In this document: one piece after another, positions 45,198 through 53,724 of the stretch
Layout: each line of letters opens with the position of its first letter
How positions within the stretch are numbered: the stretch's first letter is position 1
NCBI GenBank assembly: GCA_964624795.1
Contig: CAZUZS010000006.1
Location: 1-64,000, forward strand
DNA length: 64,000 bases
Source: CAZUZS01 sp964624795
Lineage (GTDB): Bacteria; Calditrichota; Calditrichia; RBG-13-44-9
Direction: 5' to 3'
The notes under the pieces: generated by a model
What the model was told of the DNA's origin: nothing
The model's database searches: none
Seen by the model: only the letters and a program-made list of their open reading frames with translations
Position numbers and translations under genes: made by a program

Positions 45198-46679
45198 ATG
45201 ATGAATGTCCTTTTGGTATCACCACTCACGCCTTCAACATTTTGGAGTTTCAAGAGCGCCTTAAAATTCGTTTCAAAGAAATCCTCGGAGCCGCCGCTTG
45301 GCCTGCTGACCATTGCCGCCATGCTACCGGAAAAGTGGGAGAAAAAATTAATTGACATGAACGTAGCCCATTTGACGGACGAGCATCTCCGGTGGGCGGA
45401 TTACCTGTTCATCACTGGCATGAATATCCACCTCAGTTCGTTTAAGACGGTGGTTCAACGTTGCAACGAGCGGGGGGTAAAAGTGGTTGCCGGCGGGCCG
45501 ATGTGCACCACTGATTACCACCAAATTGAGGGCGTCGATCATTTTATCCTGAACGAAGCGGAAGTTACTCTTCCCCGCTTCTTAGAGGATCTGGAAAATG
45601 GAAATCCCCAGCATCTCTACAAAACCGAGGAATTTCCAGGCCTCTCCGATACGCCGGCGCCGTTGTGGAATTTGCTCGATATGAAAAAATACGCTTCCAT
45701 GAGTGTCCAGTATTCCCGGGGGTGCCCGTATGATTGCGAATTCTGCAGCATCACGCTTTTGAACGGGCGGATACCGCGCACCAAAAGCGCAGACCAATTT
45801 ATATTGGAGTTGGAATCGCTTTTTCAGGCGGGATGGCGAGGTGGTGTGTTTGTTGTTGACGATAATTTTATCGGCAACAAAAATAAGCTCAAAAAAGAAC
45901 TCCTGCCGGCGTTGATAAGTTGGTCGAAGGAAAGAAATTTCCCCTTCAATTTTACGACCGAGGTTTCCATCAACCTGGCGGATGATGATGAACTGGTGCA
46001 AATGATGGTCGAGGCCGGCTTCGATCATACCTTCATCGGAATCGAAACCCCAAATACGGAGAGTCTAACCGAATGTGGAAAGACACAGAACAAGAAGCGG
46101 GATATGGTGACTGCTGTGAAGAAACTTCAGAATCAAGGCCTGATTGTTTCCGGCGGTTTTATTGTGGGCTTCGATAACGATCCGCCGGGGATTTTCCAGC
46201 AGCAGATCAATTTTATTCAGAACAGCGGCATTGTGACCGCAATGGTTGGTTTGCTAAATGCGCCCTCGGGAACCCGGCTGTTTCAGCGCATGAAAAAGGA
46301 AAACCGCCTGCTGAAAATAATGAGCGGCGATAACATGGATGGCTCCACCAATTTTATTCCCCGGATGAATTACGACCAGTTGATCGATGGATACCGGCGA
46401 ATAATCAAAACAATCTATTCGCAAAATGAATATTACCAGAGATTGAAAACATTCCTCAACGACATTCACCTGCCTGGGAAAGGCATACCCTCAATTTCTT
46501 TTAACGAATTAATGGCATTGTTAAAATCGTTTTGGTTCCTGGGAGTTCTTGAAAAGGGAAAGCGTTATTTCTGGCGGCTTCTGCTTTTCACTGCATTCCG
46601 CCACCCCAGGAAATTACCCCTGGCGGTCAGAATGGCAATTTACGGGTTCCATTTCCGGCGGGTAGCGGAAACGATCTGA
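45198..46679 (+). CDS. B12-binding-domain radical SAM protein (DUF4070 type)
   Basis: A 493-residue enzyme with an N-terminal cobalamin-binding-like domain (about residues 1-130), the radical SAM motif CxxxCxxC in SRGCPYDCEFCSI, and a C-terminal DUF4070-like part (YDQLIDGYRRIIKTIYSQNEYYQRLKTFL). The family often does methylations or other modifications in lipid and cofactor pathways. Here it stands alone, divergent from the kinase gene. Two adjacent ATGs (45198, 45201) follow a weak AGGGA site. The substrate is unknown. Confidence 0.9.
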   Translation: MMNVLLVSPLTPSTFWSFKSALKFVSKKSSEPPLGLLTIAAMLPEKWEKKLIDMNVAHLTDEHLRWADYLFITGMNIHLSSFKTVVQRCNERGVKVVAGGPMCTTDYHQIEGVDHFILNEAEVTLPRFLEDLENGNPQHLYKTEEFPGLSDTPAPLWNLLDMKKYASMSVQYSRGCPYDCEFCSITLLNGRIPRTKSADQFILELESLFQAGWRGGVFVVDDNFIGNKNKLKKELLPALISWSKERNFPFNFTTEVSINLADDDELVQMMVEAGFDHTFIGIETPNTESLTECGKTQNKKRDMVTAVKKLQNQGLIVSGGFIVGFDNDPPGIFQQQINFIQNSGIVTAMVGLLNAPSGTRLFQRMKKENRLLKIMSGDNMDGSTNFIPRMNYDQLIDGYRRIIKTIYSQNEYYQRLKTFLNDIHLPGKGIPSISFNELMALLKSFWFLGVLEKGKRYFWRLLLFTAFRHPRKLPLAVRMAIYGFHFRRVAETI

Positions 46680-46684
46680 GAATT

Positions 46685-46784
46685 NNNNNNNNNNNNNNNN
46701 NNNNNNNNNNNNNNNNNNNNNNNNNNNNNNNNNNNNNNNNNNNNNNNNNNNNNNNNNNNNNNNNNNNNNNNNNNNNNNNNNNNN
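46685..46784. other. Assembly gap (100 N)
   Basis: Exactly 100 undetermined bases six bases after the radical SAM stop codon. Material could be missing here, and nothing on the flanks proves that the two contigs are adjacent. Confidence 0.95.
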
Positions 46785-47194
46785 AGAGGCTTTGTCTCCG
46801 ATTGGCCTGCAAGCAAGACCGGGGAATGCGATTGAGGTTTTTTAAATAGAATAATCCTTGTGCAAGCCTGAATTCAATAATAGTTTTTCATGCCATGATT
46901 ATGCAGACGGCAAAAGATATCGTGCTGCTGGCTGGGCCAAAGGTTGCGTAAACCTTTTCGGCTTGCTGGTACAGAAGACTCTGTGTGTTTCTACGGGTTT
47001 CGGTTGCTATTTTTAAAAGAGAATTCTCGATTGACGAACATTCTATACATTCATTCGTTCATATTTTTAGCCATTACGGGGTGCTATTTAATATCGTAAT
47101 TGAAGCGAAAGGCTGAGATTCTGGCGAAAGTCGGAGCTAGCAGTCGGATAAGGCTCAAAAAACAAAATTTACATTTCCAACAGCGGAGGCAATC
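46785..47194. other. Non-coding stretch after the gap
   Basis: No gene is supported in these 410 bp. An A/T-rich hairpin, AAAGGTT (46939-46945) with AACCTTT (46951-46957), is present but has no T-run of note. The promoter of the downstream peptidase is probably here but is not recognised. Confidence 0.5.
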
Positions 47195-48583
47195 ATGTTC
47201 GAAACGCGGGTTTATGTGGACAGGCGCGAAAAATTAAAAAAGATCGTTAAATCAGGACTACTTCTTTTCCTGGGGAATGAAGAAAGCCCGATGAATTATG
47301 CCGACAACACTTATCCTTTCCGGCAGGACAGCACCTTTCTCTACTACTGGGGATTGAATTCTGCCGGTCTTGCGGCGCTTATTGATCTGGATGAAAATCG
47401 TGAAATGATTTTCGGTTACGATTTCACGGTTGATGATATCGTCTGGATGGGCCCGCAGCCTACCCTTAAGGACAGAGCGCAAAAGGTGGGAGTCAAACTG
47501 ACCGGCTCCCTGGCCGATCTCGATGTGGAAATGGAAAAAGCGGTTCGGCAGGGACGCCGAGTTCACTTCATTCCGCAGTATCGCCCGGAAAACCTGCTGA
47601 AGCTGGAGAGTCTTCTCGGTTTGCATCCCCGCGTGGCGAATTCCTATGCTTCGCCGGAACTGATAAAAGCGGTAGTCGCACAACGATCTGTGAAGTCGGA
47701 TGAAGAAATTGCCGAAATCGAATCCGCGCTGGATATTTCCTACGAAACGCAGACTCTGGCGATGCGAAAAACCAGGCCTGGCATGATTGAACGGGAAATT
47801 GCCGGTGCCATGGCGGGACTGGCCTTGTCCATCGGGGAGGGGAATTCATTTCCCACAATTTTTTCCATCCACGGGGAGACCCTCCACAATCATTTTCATC
47901 ATAACGAGATGATGGCAGGCGATATGGTTGTCAATGATTCCGGCGTGGAATCCCTCCGGCATTATGCAAGCGACATAACCCGCACCTTTCCGGTGAGCGG
48001 CAAATTTTCCGATTCTCAGAAAGAAATCTATGAGATCGTCCTGCAGTCGCAAATGAAATCGATCGAGGCCATTCGGCCCGGAGTAAAATACCGGGACGTA
48101 CACCTGCAGTGCGCCCGGGTCATTGCCGATGGTCTGAAGGCGCTGGGTTTCATGAAAGGGGACATGCAGGAAGCGGTGGAGCAGGGCGCCCATGCGCTGT
48201 TCTTCCCGCATGGCCTTGGGCACATGCTGGGCCTGGATGTCCACGACATGGAGAACCTGGGAGAAGATTTCGTCGGTTATGATGCGGAGACCAAGCGCAG
48301 CGATCAATTTGGCCTGCGGTCGCTGCGGCTGGCAAAAGCGCTGCAGCCCGGTTACGTGCTCACGGTGGAGCCGGGCATCTACTTCATACCGGAGCTGATC
48401 GATATGTGGAAAGCGGATGGGAAATTTACCGAGTTCATCGATTACGGTCAGGTGGAAAAATACAAAAAGTTTGGCGGCATCCGCATCGAAGACGATGTGC
48501 TGGTAACTGACACCGGTCACCGTGTTTTGGGCAAACCGATTCCCAAGACCGTGCAGGATGTGGAAGGGCTGGCTTCACAATAA
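47195..48583 (+). CDS. M24 Xaa-Pro aminopeptidase, PepP-like
   Basis: A 462-residue metallopeptidase with an N-terminal AMP_N domain (RREKLKKIVKSGLLLFLGNEE, FRQDSTFLYYWG) and the pita-bread catalytic domain. The five metal ligands are in view: Asp in VNDSGVES, Asp in YASDITRTF, His in HGLGHMLGLDVHD, Glu in TVEPGIYF and Glu in GIRIEDDVLV. It removes an N-terminal residue before proline in the cytoplasm. GGAGG lies 7 bp before the ATG. Confidence 0.93.
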   Translation: MFETRVYVDRREKLKKIVKSGLLLFLGNEESPMNYADNTYPFRQDSTFLYYWGLNSAGLAALIDLDENREMIFGYDFTVDDIVWMGPQPTLKDRAQKVGVKLTGSLADLDVEMEKAVRQGRRVHFIPQYRPENLLKLESLLGLHPRVANSYASPELIKAVVAQRSVKSDEEIAEIESALDISYETQTLAMRKTRPGMIEREIAGAMAGLALSIGEGNSFPTIFSIHGETLHNHFHHNEMMAGDMVVNDSGVESLRHYASDITRTFPVSGKFSDSQKEIYEIVLQSQMKSIEAIRPGVKYRDVHLQCARVIADGLKALGFMKGDMQEAVEQGAHALFFPHGLGHMLGLDVHDMENLGEDFVGYDAETKRSDQFGLRSLRLAKALQPGYVLTVEPGIYFIPELIDMWKADGKFTEFIDYGQVEKYKKFGGIRIEDDVLVTDTGHRVLGKPIPKTVQDVEGLASQ

Positions 48584-48816
48584 CCTTCCCGGAAGCTCCT
48601 GGTTTAATTGAAAAAAATTGGCATCTGCTCACCAACCGGCTATTACGAGATGCAAAAGAACAGCTTTGGGGAAGATTTCGAATCGCGGAATTCTGGGGAA
48701 TCCTGTTCTCCGGAATTTCCAAAAATCTCCGTAGTGGGTAGCGCTTTGGTAATTTCGCTCTGCGATTTCAATATTCTGCCTGATTCCCGATAAAATTTAG
48801 AACACGCCGGTTACCC

Positions 48817-49728
48817 ATGAATTCTAACGCTGCAAAATCAAATGTTTTGTTGCTGCTCACTGCCCTCATTTGGGGATTTGCATTTGTCGCCCAGCGGGTG
48901 GGAATGGAGCATGTGGGGCCGTTTACCTTCAACGGTGTTCGTTTTACTTTAGGTGCCATTTCGCTGACTCCGCTTCTTTGGCTGAACCGCCGGCGCCGGA
49001 TGACGGATCGAAATATTCTCCCAACCGTCAACAATAGGTATTTGCTGTGGGGTGGTTTCCTCACCGGCTTCGTGCTTTTTGTGGCCTCCTCCCTGCAGCA
49101 GATTGGCATTATATACACAACCGCTGGCAAAGCCGGATTCATCACCGGTCTCTACATCGTGATCGTTCCCATTTTGGGTGTCTTCTTAAAACAACGCACC
49201 ACTCGCGCCGCCTGGGTCGGGGCAATTCTGGCGACTATCGGGCTTTATTTTCTGAGCGTCACGGGAAATCTAAACATGCAATTGGGTGACCTGCTGGTGT
49301 TTATCAGCGCTTTTTTCTGGGCGGCGCATGTTCAGATTATCGGTCGCCTCGTTGTTAAAATTGACGCGCTGAAACTGGCGTTTATGCAATTTGCCGGCTG
49401 TGCGATCCTGAGTTTGGCGAGCGCCCCGTTTGTCGAAACCGTTTCGCTGGCTGGCATTCGAATGGCTGCAATTCCCATCATATACGCAGGACTATTCTCG
49501 GTTGGAATAGGCTACACCTTGCAAGCCATCGGCCAGCGTCATGCGCCGCCAGCCAATGCCGCAATCATTCTCAGCCTGGAGTCCGTTTTTGCAGTGGTTG
49601 GCGGGTGGCTGCTGCTGGGAGAAATACTGTCGGTTAGAGGCATCTTCGGCTGTTCGCTGATGTTAGCCGGAATGCTGCTTTCTCAGGTTAAAAAATGGGA
49701 AGCGGTGAAGTTCGGTTCCGGTCAATAG
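48817..49728 (+). CDS. EamA/DMT-family transporter
   Basis: A 303-residue membrane protein with ten hydrophobic helices in two EamA repeats (LTALIWGFAFVAQRVGMEHVGPF at the start; HAPPANAAIILSLESVFAVVGGWLLLGE in the second). Members export amino acids, nucleosides or other metabolites. The gene lies between a peptidase gene and a peptide-transporter gene on the same strand; a link to peptide or amino-acid traffic is possible but unproven. Confidence 0.9.
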   Translation: MNSNAAKSNVLLLLTALIWGFAFVAQRVGMEHVGPFTFNGVRFTLGAISLTPLLWLNRRRRMTDRNILPTVNNRYLLWGGFLTGFVLFVASSLQQIGIIYTTAGKAGFITGLYIVIVPILGVFLKQRTTRAAWVGAILATIGLYFLSVTGNLNMQLGDLLVFISAFFWAAHVQIIGRLVVKIDALKLAFMQFAGCAILSLASAPFVETVSLAGIRMAAIPIIYAGLFSVGIGYTLQAIGQRHAPPANAAIILSLESVFAVVGGWLLLGEILSVRGIFGCSLMLAGMLLSQVKKWEAVKFGSGQ

Positions 49729-49912
49729 AACGGCAAAAGAGGGGCACCGCAAATGACCTGGCCCTCCGGGGCGATCATGCGGCAATTTCTACCCGGGTTA
49801 ATAAGATAATCAGGAAATATAATTTTCTCACGATTTCAACTGGATTTCATCATACATTACAAGACAGAAGCAACAACAGGCTTACTATAAATATGAAAAC
49901 AGAGGAACAAAA

Positions 49913-51196
49913 ATGCTGAAAAAACATCCCCGCGGTTTGATGGTGCTCTTTTTTACCGAGATGTGGGAACGCTTCGGGTTCTACATTTTGATGGCCATTT
50001 TTGTGTTGTATATGGACAAAAAATTCGGGTGGCCGGATGCCCGCAAAGGCGATTTTTACGGATGGTTCCTCGGCGCGGTCTATTTTATTCCGATCTTGGG
50101 CGGCTGGATTGGTGACCGGCTTCTGGGCCAGATCAATACCATCGTTATCGGCAGCATCCTGATGGTTTTCGGTTACGCCTCACTGGCTGTTTCATCTCTC
50201 GACCATCTCGTGTTCTTCTATCTTGGATTATTCTTAATTGCCTTTGGCACCGGTATTTTTAAAGTCAACATCTCGGTATTGGTGGGAAATATCTACCGGG
50301 ACAAACCGGAGCTGAAAGATGCCGGTTTCAACATTTACTACATGGGCGTCAATCTCGGAGCGGCAATTGCACCGGTTGCGGCAACCATTATTTACACCTT
50401 ATTTCAAAGCTACAATTATTCATTCTGGGCGGCTTCGGTAGGCATGATCTTATCTCTGGTGATCTTTTTATCGGGAAACAAAGTCCTTTATGCTTCGGAC
50501 GTCCGGAAATCCGGGCTTTCGGCGGTGCCGGATAAAACCATAGAAACGCGAAAGTCCATGCCAAAATCGGAAGAAACAGAGCGGATCACCGCCCTCATCA
50601 TCCTGTTTGTTATCGTCATCTTTTTCTGGATCGCTTTTTATCAGAACGGCTTTGCTTTGACTCTGTTTGCTGAACGCTCCACCATTATTTCAAAAATTCT
50701 GCGGCCGGAAACTTACCAGTTCTTCAATCCTTTCTTCATCCTGGTGTTGACTCCCATTCTGGTTTCCTTTTTTGCTCGGTTACGGATAAAGGACAAGGAG
50801 CCCTCAACCCCAGTGAAGATCTTTGTCGGCATGGGAGTAATGGGCATTGCGATGCTGGTGATGGTCATCGCATCAATCGCAGGCGGCGACTTGGATCAAA
50901 ACATCATGTCTCCGCTGTGGCTGATCGGTACCTACTTGGTGGTCACCCTGTCGGAAATCCTGATCTCCCCCATGGGAATGTCGTTTGTCTCGAAGGTGGC
51001 GCCTTCAAAGGTGCAGGGATTGATGATGGGGTTGTGGTTTGGCGCTACCGCAGTGGGGAGCTACGGATCGGGATTGTTGGGGAAATTCTACAGCAGGTTT
51101 GCCCATCACGAATATTTCCTCATATTGACCGGACTTCTGCTATTCTCGGCGGTTCTGGTTCTGCTGTTTTTGAAAAAGCTCAAAAAATTCTCATAA
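49913..51196 (+). CDS. POT/PTR2-family proton-coupled oligopeptide transporter
   Basis: A 427-residue MFS-type transporter of the POT family. It has the proton-site motif ExxERF as TEMWERFGFY, then FLGAVYFIPILGGWIGDRLLGQ, and the PTR2 signature as NIYYMGVNLGAAIAP. It imports di- and tripeptides across the inner membrane. The M24 peptidase gene starts 22 bp after its stop, so peptides taken up can be broken down by its operon partner. Confidence 0.93.
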   Translation: MLKKHPRGLMVLFFTEMWERFGFYILMAIFVLYMDKKFGWPDARKGDFYGWFLGAVYFIPILGGWIGDRLLGQINTIVIGSILMVFGYASLAVSSLDHLVFFYLGLFLIAFGTGIFKVNISVLVGNIYRDKPELKDAGFNIYYMGVNLGAAIAPVAATIIYTLFQSYNYSFWAASVGMILSLVIFLSGNKVLYASDVRKSGLSAVPDKTIETRKSMPKSEETERITALIILFVIVIFFWIAFYQNGFALTLFAERSTIISKILRPETYQFFNPFFILVLTPILVSFFARLRIKDKEPSTPVKIFVGMGVMGIAMLVMVIASIAGGDLDQNIMSPLWLIGTYLVVTLSEILISPMGMSFVSKVAPSKVQGLMMGLWFGATAVGSYGSGLLGKFYSRFAHHEYFLILTGLLLFSAVLVLLFLKKLKKFS

Positions 51197-51218
51197 TGAT
51201 ATTCGGGAGGATTCCGAC

Positions 51219-52406
51219 GTGTTGATCAAAGAAAAAGTAAACCAGGCCAAATCTATTCTCAGGGAATTCGGGATCGATTGCTGGATCACCTTTGCCCGGG
51301 AAAGTTCGATAAACGGCGACCCCACGCTGGCATTTTTGGTAACGGCAGACATTACCTGGCACTCCGCTTTTGTCATCGCCTCATCCGGGGAAACCAGGGC
51401 GATTGTCGGTCTGTACGATAAAAAAACTGTGGAAGACACCGGTGCTTATGATGAAGTGGTCGGATTTGTAGAAGGCATAAAAGAACCGCTGCTTACCTAT
51501 TTGAGAGGGCTGAATCCAAAGCAAATTGCCATAAATTTTTCGGAAACTAGCGAGATCTGCGATGGTCTGACTCACGGCATGTATTTGACACTGTACCGAT
51601 TCCTTTCGGAGATCGGATTCGAAAAACGATTGATTTCCGCCGAGAAAGTGGTTTCGGCGCTGCGCGAACGGAAAACCAAAACCGAGCTGGAAAACATGAA
51701 ACAGGCAATCCGCAACACCGAGCAGATTTTCGATAGAGTAGCGTCCTTCATAAAGCCGGGCCAAAGTGAAAAGGAAATTGCCGCATTCATGAAAAAAGAA
51801 GTAGCCGCCAGCGGATACGAATTGGCATGGGAGCCCGCGGTCTGCCCGGCGGTGTTCACCGGCCCTGATACAGCAGGTGCCCATTACGCCCCAACCGACC
51901 GTAAGGTTGAACCGGGCCAGGTACTTAACATGGACTTTGGGCTGAAGGTGAATGGCTATTGTTCCGATATGCAGCGGACATTTTACATTCTTGAAAAAGG
52001 GGAAACCGAAGCACCGCCCGATGTGATAAAAGGTTTTAGCACGATTCGAAAAGCTGTGGAAAATTCACGGTTAGCGATGAAACCGGGGATGAAGGGGGTG
52101 GATATTGATGGCGTAGCGAGGGAAGTCATTAGCAGTGCCGGTTACGAGGAATTCCCGCATGGACTGGGACACCAGGTTGGCAGATATGCTCACGATGGCA
52201 CTGCTTTGCTTGGCCCGGCCTGGGAAAAATATGCCGACAAGCCGTACCGTCCGTTGGAAGAAGGGATGGTCTTCACCATTGAGCCGCGTCTTACGGTGCC
52301 CGATCGCGGTGTGGTTACAATCGAAGAAATGGTGGTGGTAACGGCCGATGGTGCGGAATATTTATCCCATCCGCAGAAAGAATTGATTTTGATTAAATCT
52401 GCCTGA
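51219..52406 (+). CDS. M24 Xaa-Pro aminopeptidase / dipeptidase, PepQ-like
   Basis: A 395-residue creatinase-type metallopeptidase. The N-terminal domain runs to about residue 150. The catalytic domain has the metal ligands Asp in LNMDFGLKVN, Asp in GYCSDMQRTF, His in HGLGHQVGR, Glu in TIEPRL and Glu in TIEEMVVV. It uses a GTG start with GGGAGG eight bases upstream. It differs from the M24 protein at 47195 in length and N-domain. It is coupled to the POT transporter and probably degrades imported proline-containing peptides. Confidence 0.9.
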   Translation: MLIKEKVNQAKSILREFGIDCWITFARESSINGDPTLAFLVTADITWHSAFVIASSGETRAIVGLYDKKTVEDTGAYDEVVGFVEGIKEPLLTYLRGLNPKQIAINFSETSEICDGLTHGMYLTLYRFLSEIGFEKRLISAEKVVSALRERKTKTELENMKQAIRNTEQIFDRVASFIKPGQSEKEIAAFMKKEVAASGYELAWEPAVCPAVFTGPDTAGAHYAPTDRKVEPGQVLNMDFGLKVNGYCSDMQRTFYILEKGETEAPPDVIKGFSTIRKAVENSRLAMKPGMKGVDIDGVAREVISSAGYEEFPHGLGHQVGRYAHDGTALLGPAWEKYADKPYRPLEEGMVFTIEPRLTVPDRGVVTIEEMVVVTADGAEYLSHPQKELILIKSA

Positions 52407-52564
52407 AAAAAAAGATGTAAGTGTGTCCGAAGGGGTAATTCAGAAAAATCCGACGTAAAATTTTTGGGTGCCGGTCCCAAAAGTGCGAGGAAAAAAACTC
52501 AGGGAGAGTGTCGTAAATGTTACCTTTTATTGCACGAGGATGTAAATTGCGGCCTCGTTTGAGC

Positions 52565-53296
52565 TCAGGAGTTCTCGGGCCGCTGACCACCCTTCGCTAA
52601 TACCATCAAATTGAATGACCTGAACAATGAAACCGCAAATCCGGGATTCATGCGGTAAAGATTCTTGCGAAGTTCGTAAGCGACGCGGGGTTTGAGTCCG
52701 GCCGGCGGTTTTTCGTCGATCTCCTTATCGTCCGTAAAAGCGTAATCGACGACTTTGAAACCGGTGTCGGCAAGCGTGGCAAGCGCGGACTCCCTGGTGA
52801 AATAATGCAGATGCCCGTATCTCTCCCGCATGTAAAGCATCCAGTCTGATTTCTTAAGAACCCCCAGCGCAGAAATGTCAATGGGAATATGAAAAATAAA
52901 CCAGGACGCTCTTTCCCGCAAGGCGCGGAGAAAACCGAAATAATCGGGAACATGTTCAAAGACATCCAGCAGAAGCAATAAATCGGGTGAGGGCGTTTTT
53001 GCTGTTAGAAAATCCTCATTATAAAATTTGAGGTGCTTGTTTTCCTTGGATTTGGATATGCCGATCGCCTGCGGAGAAATATCAAAACCGCGGAACTCGA
53101 TGCCATCGGCCATTTTCTTCTGGAGTTCCACCAGAATTTCGCCCGCACCGCAGCCCACATCGCAAACGGAAGCCGGGGTAAGCTGGTGCTTTTTGATCAT
53201 TTCAAATACATTTCCGGCTTTCCAGGCTGCATCGCCGGTATGCCAATCCTTCACATTCTCAAGATATGTCCCATCTGTGTATTGATCGGTTTTCAT
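52565..53296 (-). CDS. SAM-dependent class I methyltransferase
   Basis: A 243-residue methyltransferase with motif I CDVGCGAGEILVEL, motif II-like FRGFDISPQAI, and LLLLLDVFEHVPD as in glycan- and lipid-linked enzymes. The later part contains HIPIDISALGVL and RYGHLHYFTRESALATLADTGFKVVD. It is alone on the minus strand, convergent with the M24 gene. The acceptor is unknown. Confidence 0.85.
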   Translation of the reverse strand: MKTDQYTDGTYLENVKDWHTGDAAWKAGNVFEMIKKHQLTPASVCDVGCGAGEILVELQKKMADGIEFRGFDISPQAIGISKSKENKHLKFYNEDFLTAKTPSPDLLLLLDVFEHVPDYFGFLRALRERASWFIFHIPIDISALGVLKKSDWMLYMRERYGHLHYFTRESALATLADTGFKVVDYAFTDDKEIDEKPPAGLKPRVAYELRKNLYRMNPGFAVSLFRSFNLMVLAKGGQRPENS

Positions 53297-53724
53297 ATTT
53301 TCTCTATGTAATCCTTTTGCTTATTAAACCAGTGGCAAATATAGACTGAAACCATCCGCCTCGACGGAAGAATATCACTTTTTCAGAATTGTGTTTTTTT
53401 CGGCTCATCCGGAAATCAGGAAGACAACGGGCAGGTGCCAGCAAAAACGTCTCATTCCCCGAATCAATTTTCGATGCAAGATTAATTATAGTGAAATCGC
53501 TGGGAAAGGCACCGGTTACTGCAATGATACGCGATTCCGATGAGCGAAGCGGAATAAACCGGTTTGAGGGCACTTCATGACGCTTTCAATAATTGTGCAT
53601 TTCCGTCGAATCTGCGAAAACGGCTGAAATAGAATGCAAAAGATTCATCCATGAATTAAAGATTGAATTGTTTTGCCCTTGATCGTTTTGCTTTTTTATA
53701 TTTTGACTTCTCGAGGGGGGAAAC
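53297..53724. other. Divergent intergenic region before the xyloside operon
   Basis: These 428 bp have no gene with supporting signals. They must carry the promoters of the methyltransferase gene and of the GH3 gene. No operator, catabolite-repression site or riboswitch could be recognised. Confidence 0.5.

Noticed and set aside
52462..52482. TTTTGGG...CCCAAAA hairpin between convergent genes as a bidirectional terminator
   Set aside because: The stem is real, but neither side is followed by a T-run; it remains only a possible structure.
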